NCBI GenBank assembly: GCA_025998755.1
Contig: AP024674.1
Coordinates: forward strand, 1,416,162-1,480,161
Origin: Armatimonadota bacterium
GTDB taxonomy: Bacteria; Armatimonadota; UBA5829; DSUL01
Direction of reading: 5' to 3'
DNA length: 64,000 nucleotides
Positions within the stretch are counted from its first letter, which is position 1. Every line of letters starts with the position of its first letter. The notes under the pieces were generated by a model. It was not told the origin of the DNA. It searched no databases and saw only the letters and a program-made list of their open reading frames with translations. Below, piece by piece: positions 9,021-17,672 of this stretch. Position numbers and translations under genes: made by a program.

Positions 9021-11660
9021 TCAGAACTGATGGATGGTGATGTCGTTCGAGTCTCTCGGGGTGATCACCCGGTAAGCCCTGTTCTGATCAGCATTCCAGA
9101 AGACGGTGGAGACGCCGGTCACCGAGATGAAGCTGCCATCCGCCGCCCCCGTCATGCTGGGGAAGTTGATCAGGATGGGGAAGCCGGATCCATCGTCCAC
9201 ATACTCGAAGAATCCGGACGTGATGGACCAGCGCAGCTTTCCGGTCACCCGGATGAGCAGTCCCGTGGTGTTCAGGCCGCGCGGCTCCTGCGAGGCTACC
9301 TGCGCCGGGTCAACCCCATCATAGGCGTAGGTGTTTCCGCCGTACACGGGCGGCTGGATGCCGGTCTGAACTCCACCAGCGTCCCGAACCAGCACGTGCA
9401 GCGGCTCGGCCACGTCAGACGTGTTCGTCAACGTTACACTGGTGGCATACACCACCGCTTCACCATTCAGCACATCCGTGAAGCCCTTCACCGCGGCACG
9501 CTGGCCGACAGCGCCAATGGGCGCGCCACCCTGCGGGATGACACGGATGCCGCTGGAGCGGTCATCGTCCTGGATGTAGAACGAATCCCCAAGCTGCAGG
9601 GTCACGAGCTTCGGGCTGTCTGTCTCGAACAGGGTGCCAAGCGGCTTGTTCTTGATCCCGGACACTGACGTAGGACCGGGAGCGGTGACGTCCATGCTAT
9701 ACAGGTTGTATGCGCCGGTCACCGGGCTGCAGGTCAGGGCGTAGACCTTGCCATCGCTGAACATAAGCGACACCACTTGGGATCCCGGTTCAGGAGCGCC
9801 GTGATCCTCCCGCGGCGGCCTGGTTCCTGTGAAGCTCAACGGGAAGCTACGCACGCGATCCCAAGGCTCGTATTCGTAGGTCGCCTCGGCGCCATATGCG
9901 TGCCAGCAGGAACCGTCATAAGGGTTCACCGCCAGAGCAGTGATCCAATAGGCTCCCTGGTTGCGCTTGCCCGGAATGGCCGAGTTCAACTCATCATACC
10001 CGTTGACATGCCACATCTTGTAGCTGTTCTGGGTCCCCACTTTTCCGTTCGAGTCGAACATCGCGGGCAGCATCGGATTGCCGTCAAACCGGGTCATGAT
10101 GTTGGACAGGAAATAGTAGGGATCACTTGTGGGCAGCCGGGAGCCATCCAGGTACACCCAGCGCTTGCTGTAGGCTTCGCCCGGACCGGCTTCCCCAAGG
10201 CAGTGAGCCAGCCAGTCGAATGTGACGGTCGCCGTCACTCCACCTGCGGGACCGGGTTCGTCCACCGCGCTGCCCCATTCAAACCAAGATAGCCAGTTCT
10301 TCCCCGTCAGGTAGCCGATGGGGCCCTCGTAGACAACCGATCCGTTCCACGTGGCCTTGCAGGTGCGGGCCTCCGCGTCGATGTAGACATACAGCTCATT
10401 CCAAGCGCCGGGAACCACCGCCCCGAGATCGGCCAGCACTTCCGGCCCACTATTGTTGCTCGTGTAGTACAGGTCCACCAACTTGAAGCGGCCGTTCTGG
10501 ATCTTCAGGGCTACGGCAAGCCCATTTCCGGTGGTGGTGCGACGGGCATTGCCGTAGATCCACATCAGGGTGGTATCGGACCCGAAACTGTCCACGCGGA
10601 ACCGCATCGCCCCCGTCTCCTGGGCGGAGGGTATGCCCGGGTCCGGCCAGTACTTGTTGGGAGGACCGGCCACCGAGACGAACTGCAGCCCCTTGTTGCC
10701 ATCGCCGAGATCCACTACGGTTGCGCCGACGCCCGTCTTGCGCCACTCGGGATACGGAGACTCGCTTCGACCGCCAACCCACATCTTCTTGCGGACGGGA
10801 TCGTAGGCGTTGGCCGTATTCCAACGGCGTCCCCAGGAGGGATTCGAGGTGTTGGAAATGCTGAACTGCGCGGGCGTGGTCCAAGAGATGGGCGTGCACT
10901 GCCACGTGAAGTTGCTGTAGGGCCCCACAATGGCGAACTGATCGTAACCCAGGTATTCCAGGTCCAGCAGGCGATGCACCTCGCCCGGACACTCATCTAC
11001 CACCCCGTTTCGGTTCGGAGCCTCCTCAACGCTCTGAGTGTAAACGTTGTAGCGCCAGAAGAAGTGCTTCCTCCAGTAACTGTTCTGGCCGTTCTGCGTC
11101 CAGTAGATGTTTCCGTCACCGCCAACGGCCATACCGCCGATCTTGTTGACCACTGGACTCAGCCATACATTAGCGCCGTGCGGTCCCGGGGTGTAGATCT
11201 CCGTCACCTGGATGCTGTTGTCCGGCTTAAGTTGCAGCCGCAGGATGTAATCCTGAAACTGGGTATACGTGGTCCACTCCAGGTTGGAGTAGTTGAGCAA
11301 CGCATAGATTGCGCCGTCTCCCCCCTCCACGAGCTTGGTGATGCAGCTACGGTAGCCCAGGGCATTGATGTCCACGTTGGCCGTGCCGCCACCGGCTTTG
11401 AAGACGGTCACGCCACTGCCCTTCCCGAAAAACCCCTCATTCGGGACATACTCGTCAGCATCGTAGCTGCAGCTGACCCAGATGTTTCCCGCGCTGTCCC
11501 GCACCATGCTATTTATCACGGGTCGTTTGCGGTCCATGATCTGGGCCGGATTCTCCACCGTGAACCCGGCGGTGCCAATGTGGGTCCACGTCCCGGCGAA
11601 GGAAGCAGCGGACGCCGCCAGCACACAGATCAGCGTAGCGAGCGCTGTTGCGGGTTTCAT
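9021..11660 (-). CDS. Large secreted protein: beta-propeller-like N-half, lectin-like middle, OB-like C-terminal modules
   Basis: 879 aa with a clear signal peptide (MKPATALATLICVLAASAASFA). I do not recognise an enzyme family. The first half has repeated MVRDSAGNIWVS/MAVGGDGNIYWT-type blades like streptogramin-lyase or two-component-type propellers. The middle (around residues 350-490) resembles a laminin G/concanavalin-type sandwich. The C-terminal 230 residues hold two related stretches, FYIQDDDRSSGIRV and FFEYVDDGSGFPILI, each followed by a V.G strand, resembling OB-fold modules common in secreted proteins of this phylum. GAGGGGA precedes the ATG at 11660 within a small hairpin. Probably an extracellular or cell-surface protein of unknown role. 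Confidence 0.8.
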   Translation of the reverse strand: MKPATALATLICVLAASAASFAGTWTHIGTAGFTVENPAQIMDRKRPVINSMVRDSAGNIWVSCSYDADEYVPNEGFFGKGSGVTVFKAGGGTANVDINALGYRSCITKLVEGGDGAIYALLNYSNLEWTTYTQFQDYILRLQLKPDNSIQVTEIYTPGPHGANVWLSPVVNKIGGMAVGGDGNIYWTQNGQNSYWRKHFFWRYNVYTQSVEEAPNRNGVVDECPGEVHRLLDLEYLGYDQFAIVGPYSNFTWQCTPISWTTPAQFSISNTSNPSWGRRWNTANAYDPVRKKMWVGGRSESPYPEWRKTGVGATVVDLGDGNKGLQFVSVAGPPNKYWPDPGIPSAQETGAMRFRVDSFGSDTTLMWIYGNARRTTTGNGLAVALKIQNGRFKLVDLYYTSNNSGPEVLADLGAVVPGAWNELYVYIDAEARTCKATWNGSVVYEGPIGYLTGKNWLSWFEWGSAVDEPGPAGGVTATVTFDWLAHCLGEAGPGEAYSKRWVYLDGSRLPTSDPYYFLSNIMTRFDGNPMLPAMFDSNGKVGTQNSYKMWHVNGYDELNSAIPGKRNQGAYWITALAVNPYDGSCWHAYGAEATYEYEPWDRVRSFPLSFTGTRPPREDHGAPEPGSQVVSLMFSDGKVYALTCSPVTGAYNLYSMDVTAPGPTSVSGIKNKPLGTLFETDSPKLVTLQLGDSFYIQDDDRSSGIRVIPQGGAPIGAVGQRAAVKGFTDVLNGEAVVYATSVTLTNTSDVAEPLHVLVRDAGGVQTGIQPPVYGGNTYAYDGVDPAQVASQEPRGLNTTGLLIRVTGKLRWSITSGFFEYVDDGSGFPILINFPSMTGAADGSFISVTGVSTVFWNADQNRAYRVITPRDSNDITIHQF

Positions 11661-11664
11661 TTAT

Positions 11665-11825
11665 CGTTTCTCCCCTCGAAGCCACGGCGAAACGAACACA
11701 CAGGCCCGCTCCGCCTGTAATGCAACCGGCGGAAGTCGACGGGAACTACATTCGGTCCCGTCAAAACTCCGCACCTGGTCTCTAATGAGAGCATCCGCCG
11801 GATCACCTCCCTTTCCGACGGATGC
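11665..11825 (-). other. Leader with three hairpins before the large secreted protein gene
   Basis: In the 197-nt gap the minus strand can form three stems: GCATCCG/CGGATGC (11819-11825 with 11791-11797), GACGGGA/TCCCGTC (11756-11762 with 11738-11744) and CGTTTC/GAAACG (11689-11694 with 11665-11670). The last one places the Shine-Dalgarno sequence GAGGGGA (11671-11677) in its loop. No promoter was convincing here. Confidence 0.45.
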
Positions 11826-11829
11826 CCCC

Positions 11830-11857
11830 TAAATAAGGATATCGGCCCAAGTGGCCG
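11830..11857 (-). terminator. Weak terminator-like hairpin after the PEP-CTERM gene
   Basis: CGGCC-ACTTG-GGCCG (minus strand, 11857-11843) directly abuts the stop codon at 11858 and is followed by the T/A-rich ATATCCTTATTT. Confidence 0.45.
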
Positions 11858-12769
11858 TTATGCTCTACGCCTGAGGATCGTCCCTGCAAACGCAGCAAGG
11901 GAGACTCCCAGTGCGGCGAGCGAACCGGGCTCCGGAATCAGATCCGGAGAATCGAAGATCACGTTGTCAAACTGAGACTTGGACCACGGCGTCCCTGCGG
12001 TGTTCAGGTTGGAGCCGATGGCTATACGGGTGAAATCGCGCCCTCCAACGGCCCAGGTGTTAGGATAGATGGATCCCTGGTAGAGAGTCAACCAGCCGGT
12101 CTTGCCGTTGTAGGTCTCCCAGGGCAGGTAGTACTCCACCTTTACCTGGCCCGGCGTGGTGAAGCCATAGTCCAGCCTGAGCGTGATCCACTTGTTCCAC
12201 CACAGAGTATCCGGCGAGACCGCGGATCCCCCGCTGAACTCCTCCATGTACCAGTCCTGCCGCCTTTCGGGCCAGCTGTCGTCAGCAGTGAAGTCGGTGT
12301 AAGCCTGCGCGCCCCGCTGAGGATTGCCGTAAACGGCCACTCCCCACGCGTTGCTGGAAGGCAACACGAAGATTCCCGACCACTGGTTGGTCATGCCAGG
12401 GTATCCCCACGGGAAGCCGCTCAGCGGGCGAAGGTTGGGAATGTAGACGTCCGCCTGAAGCAGCACACGGCTGGTCTTACCGCCGATCAGGTAGGGGGTC
12501 AGGTCGAACTCGGCCGTCGCGCGGGACTGGCTGTCTCCGGGCAGAAAGAGATTGCCACCGCCCACACCGTAGATTCCCTGTCCGGGCACGATCTCAGGCG
12601 GCGCACCCGGGGCGATCCACTCACCCGGGACAGACTGCGGATGCGAGGTAGACCACGTCCATCCCTGCATCCCATCCTCAAAGTCCCAGGTCAAGGCGGC
12701 CTGCGCTCCCAGGGAGCTGAGGGCCAACAGGGCGCACAGGAGCATTGCGCCTTTCGCGTACCTTAACAT
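11858..12769 (-). CDS. PEP-CTERM sorting-domain exported protein
   Basis: 303 aa. N-terminal signal peptide (AMLLCALLALSSLGAQA), a beta-sandwich-like extracellular body beginning TWDFEDGMQGWTW (carbohydrate-binding-module-like opening), and a C-terminal PEP-CTERM tripartite signal: LIPEPGSLAALG, a hydrophobic helix, then RRRA. This signal is cut by an exosortase and links the protein to envelope/EPS maturation; no exosortase gene is in the window. GGAGGAAAG stands just before the ATG. The leader holds a possible pseudoknot and a promoter. Confidence 0.88.
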   Translation of the reverse strand: MLRYAKGAMLLCALLALSSLGAQAALTWDFEDGMQGWTWSTSHPQSVPGEWIAPGAPPEIVPGQGIYGVGGGNLFLPGDSQSRATAEFDLTPYLIGGKTSRVLLQADVYIPNLRPLSGFPWGYPGMTNQWSGIFVLPSSNAWGVAVYGNPQRGAQAYTDFTADDSWPERRQDWYMEEFSGGSAVSPDTLWWNKWITLRLDYGFTTPGQVKVEYYLPWETYNGKTGWLTLYQGSIYPNTWAVGGRDFTRIAIGSNLNTAGTPWSKSQFDNVIFDSPDLIPEPGSLAALGVSLAAFAGTILRRRA

Positions 12770-12791
12770 TATCTTTCCTCCTTCTTCCTTG

Positions 12792-12843
12792 CCGGGCGTC
12801 TGATCCTAGTGCCCCGACTAAGGCGGACGCGCCCGGTCTTAGT
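12792..12843 (-). promoter_or_regulatory. Possible H-type pseudoknot in the PEP-CTERM mRNA leader
   Basis: Minus strand: stem 1 ACTAAG (12843-12838) with CTTAGT (12822-12817). The 15-nt loop contains CCGGGCGCGTC (12836-12826), which can pair with GACGCCCGG (12800-12792) downstream of stem 1: seven continuous pairs plus two after a bulge. The second stem ends about 10 nt before the GGAGG ribosome site. The rest of the 642-nt gap 12770-13411 shows no gene. Confidence 0.4.
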
Positions 12844-12868
12844 GGGTTGTTGAACCATTCTACATTTC

Positions 12869-12897
12869 ACAGTAACACACCTTCCGGCGCGGGTCAA
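12869..12897 (-). promoter_or_regulatory. Candidate promoter of the PEP-CTERM gene
   Basis: Minus strand TTGACC (12897-12892), 17-nt spacer, TACTGT (12874-12869). The -10 box is weak but spacing is ideal, and transcription would begin just before the pseudoknot candidate. Confidence 0.4.
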
Positions 12898-13411
12898 GCA
12901 AAGAATAGAGTCGAATTTCTTCAAGTTAGCGCCACAGCGACTCATCGGCGATGAGCGGCCACGAGGGACTGGCAGGCCGGCTGAGCCATCACCTGCCGCG
13001 CAACCCAATGCGGGCCCGTAGTTGCTCAGTCTTGCAAGCAAACATATTGTCGCAAAAACAATTCTCAAGAAGAGGGAGGAGCAAAGGTTGAATTGCCGTA
13101 TAATCTTTCATGAAGATCCGGCCTCCGCAGCATACCGGCCGGGTCAGGAGTCTGCTGTCGCACCCGCGTCGGCTTGGCTATCCCCCGCGAAGGGTGGCCG
13201 CTTCGGGTGGGCGCGAAGGTGGCGGTTGCCGGAAATGGCCGCCTGACGCGCCGAGCGGGAACGCCCGGTATGACTGTCCGCAGGTGCGCATGGTAGACTT
13301 CCCGAATAAAACGGCGCTTTTCCCGCATGTTGTGGCGGCATTTTCTTTCTGCTGCACACCCTTAGCCCGGGCCGCTGCAGCATTCTGTCAAACAGCAAAG
13401 GAGGGATTGCA

Positions 13412-14161
13412 GTGCGATTGACAGGACACCGGAGAGATTCACTCCGCACGGGCTTCACACTGATCGAGCTGTTGGTGGTTATCGCCATCATCGCCATTCT
13501 GGCGGCGATCCTTTTCCCGGTTTTCTCGCGAGTCCGGAACCAGGCGAAGATCTCGGCATGCACATCAAACATGCACCAGTTCGGGCTTGCCCTTGAGCTG
13601 TACATGAATGACCACAAGGGATACATGCCGATCGCTTACAACATCTGGTATCCCACGGCCTACGGCGGCGGCTGGTACGACGCTTCGGGCAATCCGACTT
13701 TCTCCAACTACTTCGAGGCCCTGGACAAGTACATGAAGAGCCCGCAGGTGGCTATCTGTCCCAGCAAGCCCATTGAGTATATCCGGGACAGCCTTGCGGG
13801 GCTTTGGTACACTGATCCGGCAAACAAGAGGGGCAAGACCAAGTGGTGGGGCGCCGTCTATACCCCTTCGATGTGGACGCATCCCGCGGGTTCCATCGGT
13901 CCGGGATCTTATGCAGAGATCCCGTGGTCGCAGCGCGGAGCACTGGTGAAGCTGGACTCGTATGACTTCGAGGAGAAGGTGAACGCAACGCGCTCCTCGA
14001 CGATCATCCTGTTCTGCATGGCCGGGACCTGGACGTTCTGGGAACCTAGGGAGTGGTGCCCGGACAGGATCTGCCGCGGCTCGCACGACCGGGGGACACC
14101 CGGGCTATTCGCCGATATGCACGTTCAGTTTGTGACCTACGACAAGGTCGGCAAACTCTAG
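13412..14161 (+). CDS. Type IV prepilin-like protein (second copy)
   Basis: 249 aa from a GTG with AAAGGAGG 7 nt upstream. Basic leader, cleavage site [14 protein letters not shown], hydrophobic helix ending [16 protein letters not shown], then [22 protein letters not shown]. The C-terminal part contains a region resembling the H-X9-DG motif ([20 protein letters not shown]), where the loop carries the usual glycine. It shares only the N-terminal module and overall plan with the protein at 3277-3942. Stand-alone gene with a strong terminator; function of the globular domain is unknown. Confidence 0.88.
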   Translation: MRLTGHRRDSLRTGFTLIELLVVIAIIAILAAILFPVFSRVRNQAKISACTSNMHQFGLALELYMNDHKGYMPIAYNIWYPTAYGGGWYDASGNPTFSNYFEALDKYMKSPQVAICPSKPIEYIRDSLAGLWYTDPANKRGKTKWWGAVYTPSMWTHPAGSIGPGSYAEIPWSQRGALVKLDSYDFEEKVNATRSSTIILFCMAGTWTFWEPREWCPDRICRGSHDRGTPGLFADMHVQFVTYDKVGKL

Positions 14162-14192
14162 GCGCCGTTCAAGCGGCTGCAATCCCGGGAGT

Positions 14193-14225
14193 GGGAGGGG
14201 GTTTTTGCGCCCCCTCCCTTCCTGT
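14193..14225 (+). terminator. Strong intrinsic terminator after the second prepilin-like gene
   Basis: GGGAGGGGG (14193-14201) pairs perfectly with CCCCCTCCC (14210-14218), followed by TTCCTGTTT. It begins 32 nt after the stop. Confidence 0.8.
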
Positions 14226-14311
14226 TTCGCCTCCACGCGCGCTCAGGCCAGTCCTGCTGCCCCTTGCTAATACTGCCTGACTACCGCTTACCCATCTCCC
14301 CCGCTTTACGT

Positions 14312-14350
14312 TGGTCGAGTAGCGCGGCGTCAGCCGCGCGTATCGAGACC
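14312..14350 (+). repeat. REP-like palindromic repeat, copy 1
   Basis: 39-nt element whose core GCGCGGC-GTCA-GCCGCGC is a perfect 7-bp stem. It matches 35 of 39 positions with the inverted copy at 42157-42195 and shares its two ends with a degenerate copy at 55698-55736. It lies in the 325-nt gap between the convergent prepilin-like gene and cysteine desulfurase. A second hairpin (GCCGCCC-AAGGC-GGGCGGC, 14378-14396) follows; otherwise the gap is empty. Confidence 0.65.
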
Positions 14351-14486
14351 ACCACCGCAGGGAGTGGTTTCAACTGGGCCGCCCAAGGCGGGCGGCTCAG
14401 TCACCGGAGGGTGAGTTCGGCGAGCAGATACCTGGAACTCTCACGGTTCCGATGAATGTCCAGCAGGAGGAACGGGATGGGAGAGT

Positions 14487-15689
14487 TCACGAGACTGAGG
14501 AACCGGGCGGAATCGGGGACAGCGGGGAAAGATCGCGAAGGCGGGAGAGCATCTCACGGGCCACCTCACGGACTGCGGCACCCGCCCTGCGGGCGGTTTC
14601 CGGGTCCAAGGTCCTGCTGAAACTGAAGCGCACCGAGCACTTCACTTCGGACTCCGGACATCCCAAGGCCTTCAACACGTGGGAGGGCTCCTGAGACCCG
14701 GAAGCGCAAGCGGAGCCGGAGCTGGCCGCGATGCCCATCGTGTCCAGCCGCATCAGGAAAAGCTCGGACTCCAGTCCCGGAAAATGGACATTCACAATGG
14801 AGGGAACCCGCCGAGCTGCCTCGCAGTGAAGCGGAAAATCGCGGAGCGAGGCGAACCCCTCCAGAAACGCATCCCTTGCCGCCTCGACCGCTTCGACGAT
14901 CTGCTGACGCTCCTCCAGGGCGATCTGAGCGGCCCGCCCGAATCCTGCGATGGCAGCCACATTTTCCGTGCCTCCCCGCCGCTCCCGCTCCTGGGCACCC
15001 CCGTAGATGACGGGAACAAGATTCACTCCCTTGCGCACCCAGAGGGCTCCCGCTCCCTTCGGCCCGTAGATCTTGTGTGCCGAAATACTGAGCAGATCCA
15101 CATCCAGATCCGCCGGGTCCAGGCGCAACAGGCCGGCGGCCTGCACCGCATCCGTATGCATTAGCGCGCCGGCCTTTCGCGCCAGCCGGGCCACCTTCGC
15201 GACAGGCATTACTACTCCGGTCTCGTTGTTGACCAGCATGACGCTTACCAGCGCCGTGTTGCGGTCTATGAGACGGGCGGCCTGCTCGATGAGGAGATGC
15301 CCGGAAGAGTTGACCGGTATCTGACACACATCGAACCCGAGGCGTGTCAGGCTCGCGGCCGCGTGCAGCACCGCGTGGTGCTCCACCGCACTGATGACCA
15401 CCCGCCTGCGCTCGGAGGGCGCGGCGAGCGCTCCACCGATGATCGCCAGGTTGTCCGCCTCGGTCCCTCCCGACGTGAAACAGATCTCCGCAGGCTTCGC
15501 GTGAAGCAGTGCCGCCACGCGGTCGCGGGCAAGGTCCACGGCTGCACGAGCCCGCCTGCCGAACGAATGAGTGCTGGAAGCGTTCCCGAAATGCGATGAC
15601 AGCCACGGCACCATCTCCTCCAGAACGCGGGAATCCGGAGGAGTGCTTGCAGCGTAGTCCAGATAAACCGGCGGTTCGAATGGGAGCAT
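14487..15689 (-). CDS. Cysteine desulfurase (NifS/IscS family)
   Basis: 400 aa PLP enzyme that takes sulfur from cysteine for Fe-S clusters or thiolation. Landmarks in order: VYLDYAASTP at the start, FTSGGTEADNLAI, EHHAVL, NNETGV, HTDAVQAAG, the PLP lysine in SISAHKIYGPKG, RRGGTEN and the catalytic cysteine in SSGSACASGS. The short Cys loop is that of IscS/NifS group I. No iscU, nifU or thiI partner is adjacent, so whether it serves Fe-S assembly or tRNA thiolation (MiaB and other Fe-S enzymes are in the window) is open. Confidence 0.93.
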   Translation of the reverse strand: MLPFEPPVYLDYAASTPPDSRVLEEMVPWLSSHFGNASSTHSFGRRARAAVDLARDRVAALLHAKPAEICFTSGGTEADNLAIIGGALAAPSERRRVVISAVEHHAVLHAAASLTRLGFDVCQIPVNSSGHLLIEQAARLIDRNTALVSVMLVNNETGVVMPVAKVARLARKAGALMHTDAVQAAGLLRLDPADLDVDLLSISAHKIYGPKGAGALWVRKGVNLVPVIYGGAQERERRGGTENVAAIAGFGRAAQIALEERQQIVEAVEAARDAFLEGFASLRDFPLHCEAARRVPSIVNVHFPGLESELFLMRLDTMGIAASSGSACASGSQEPSHVLKALGCPESEVKCSVRFSFSRTLDPETARRAGAAVREVAREMLSRLRDLSPLSPIPPGSSVS

Positions 15690-15827
15690 AACGGCGTTCG
15701 TCCACGGTATGATACCCCGACCGGCCTTTCCGCCGAAACAGCGGAAGCAAAAACCACGCGACGGACGTTTGGCATCATAGCCGCGGGGATGATCCGAAGG
15801 TCCTTCCGCAGAACAGGAGTAGCCAAC

Positions 15828-17672
15828 GTGAGACCAAACTCTTCCACGATGGCGCTGGTGGCAGCGCTGCTGACGACGGTGGGCGCTTCAGGTGCGTTTG
15901 CTCAACCGGTAAGTCTGGGAGGCGGCGCAGCTCCAGAAGGCATTGTGCGCCTGGAGGCCGCCGTTCAGAATGAGAGCGTCGCCCCTGGCGACTCCACCGT
16001 GGTGGCCGTCCGGGCCGACGTAGATGACCGGTATCACATCCAGTCCAATGTCCCCTTGGATGAGTTCACCATAGCCACGGAGCTCCGCGTGGAAGCTCCC
16101 AAAGGTTTTCGGGTTGGTCCGGTCTCCTATCCTCAGCACATCCTGAAAGAGTTCTCCTTTGCGAAAGGCCAGAAGGTGGCGGTGCTTGAGGACGGGGCTG
16201 TGATGACCTTCCGGCTTACAGTACCACCGGGAGAGCCGGCGGGGACCGTGCGTCTGAAAGCGACACTCACCTATCAGGCGTGCGACGACCAGCAGTGTCT
16301 GCCACCGGCCGAAGCGGAGGTGGAAATCCCCGTGAACGTCGGAGACAAGACGTCCCCGCCGGCCAAAGACGGACTGTTCGCTGCGACAGGCACGGACGCA
16401 GCGACGCCCGCACGGCTGGAAGTCAACCCGGAGGCGCGGCAGGCGCCCAACTACTTCGCCGGGATTCTGGAGAAGAGGGGATGGGCGTTTCTGCTCGCGG
16501 CTGTGTACGTGGCAGGCCTGGGCCTTAGCTTCACACCCTGCGTTTTCCCGCTGATCCCCATTACGCTGGGATATTTCCGCAATCAGGCCTCCGACAACCG
16601 GCGGCGCACGGTGGGTCTGGCGCTGACTTATGCCGCAGGTATCGCGACGACCTACTCGATCCTGGGTTTCGTGGCGGCTTCGAGCGGCGCTCTCTTCGGC
16701 TCGTGGCTCTCAAGCCCGTGGGTGCTGGGGACGTTGGCGGTCATCATCGCCGTGATGGGATTCGGGATGTTCGGCGCCTTCGAACTCCGGCCGCCTGCAT
16801 TCGTAGCGCAGCGATCGGGGGCGCGCAGCGGCTTCGCCGGGGCATTCGTGATGGGACTCATATTCGGAGTGGTGGCCGCGCCCTGCACGGGACCGGCCAC
16901 CATCGCCCTGATGGCCTTCGCGGGAGCAATGGGGCAGCCCGCGGCCGGACTCTCCCTGTTCTTTGTCCTGGCACTAGGAATCGCCACGCCGCTGATGCTG
17001 CTCGCCATCTTCTCGGCCAACCTTCCGACAGCCGGCCCGTGGATGTCCTGGGTGAAAAAGCTGCTTGGCGCGCTTCTGCTGGGCGTAGCCGTTTGGCTGG
17101 TCAGCCCCGTCATCGGCGGAAAGGCGGCATCCGTGGCCGGCGGAGCGATCGCCGTCGCCCTGGGAATCTGGCTTGGCTTTCTGGAGAAGAGCGGATTCCG
17201 CCCGGCCAGCCTGGGAACGTTCCGGGTTCTTGCCGGCACGCTGGCCATAGCGGGGGGCGCGTGGCTGCTTCTTCCCGCGCCGGAGCGTCCGGGCATCGAG
17301 TGGCAGCCCTATTCCACAGCGCTGGTGGAGCAGGCGGCACGCGAGGGGCGCCCTGTGATCATTGATTTCTCTGCCGAATGGTGCCTGCCGTGCCGCGAGT
17401 TGGAACACGGGGCATTCCGTCACCCGGAGGCTGTTCGTCTCTCGCAGCAGTTCGTCAGATTGAAAGTGGACGCAACGGACAGCCGCCCTCCCGCGGTGCG
17501 CGACGCGCTGAGACAGTACGGCGTCCGGGGAGTGCCGACCGTCGTGTTCCTGGACTCCAACGGAAGAGAGATCCGGGACGCGCGCATCCTCTCCAATGTG
17601 CCCGGCAGCACCCTGGTAGAGCGCATGCGGATGGCGATGGGAGACGGCGGCAGCCGCGTCAGTCGCGAGTGA
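15828..17672 (+). CDS. dsbD: DsbD-type thiol:disulfide interchange protein
   Basis: I start it at the GTG at 15828, 8 nt after AGGAG; the ATG at 15789 lies upstream of that site. 614 aa in the three-part DsbD plan. A signal peptide leads into a periplasmic alpha domain with the CDDQQC cysteine pair. The eight-helix core has TPCVFPLIPI and APCTGPATIAL, each with the conserved Cys-Pro. A thioredoxin-like gamma domain carries EWCLPCRELE and the cis-Pro GVPTVVF. It moves electrons from cytoplasmic thioredoxin to periplasmic oxidoreductases. Divergent from the cysteine desulfurase gene. Confidence 0.94.
   Translation: MRPNSSTMALVAALLTTVGASGAFAQPVSLGGGAAPEGIVRLEAAVQNESVAPGDSTVVAVRADVDDRYHIQSNVPLDEFTIATELRVEAPKGFRVGPVSYPQHILKEFSFAKGQKVAVLEDGAVMTFRLTVPPGEPAGTVRLKATLTYQACDDQQCLPPAEAEVEIPVNVGDKTSPPAKDGLFAATGTDAATPARLEVNPEARQAPNYFAGILEKRGWAFLLAAVYVAGLGLSFTPCVFPLIPITLGYFRNQASDNRRRTVGLALTYAAGIATTYSILGFVAASSGALFGSWLSSPWVLGTLAVIIAVMGFGMFGAFELRPPAFVAQRSGARSGFAGAFVMGLIFGVVAAPCTGPATIALMAFAGAMGQPAAGLSLFFVLALGIATPLMLLAIFSANLPTAGPWMSWVKKLLGALLLGVAVWLVSPVIGGKAASVAGGAIAVALGIWLGFLEKSGFRPASLGTFRVLAGTLAIAGGAWLLLPAPERPGIEWQPYSTALVEQAAREGRPVIIDFSAEWCLPCRELEHGAFRHPEAVRLSQQFVRLKVDATDSRPPAVRDALRQYGVRGVPTVVFLDSNGREIRDARILSNVPGSTLVERMRMAMGDGGSRVSRE

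Noticed and set aside
13099-13104. Perfect TATAAT in the 642-nt gap before the second prepilin-like gene
   Set aside because: No -35 hexamer at 16-18 nt and 300 nt from the gene; kept as unexplained rather than called a promoter.
12770-13411. c-di-GMP (GEMM) riboswitch considered for this gap
   Set aside because: The conserved GEMM core sequences are absent; only the pseudoknot candidate was kept.
15660-15690. GGTTCGAAT-like stretch resembling a tRNA T-arm
   Set aside because: It lies in the coding start of the cysteine desulfurase and no cloverleaf can be formed.
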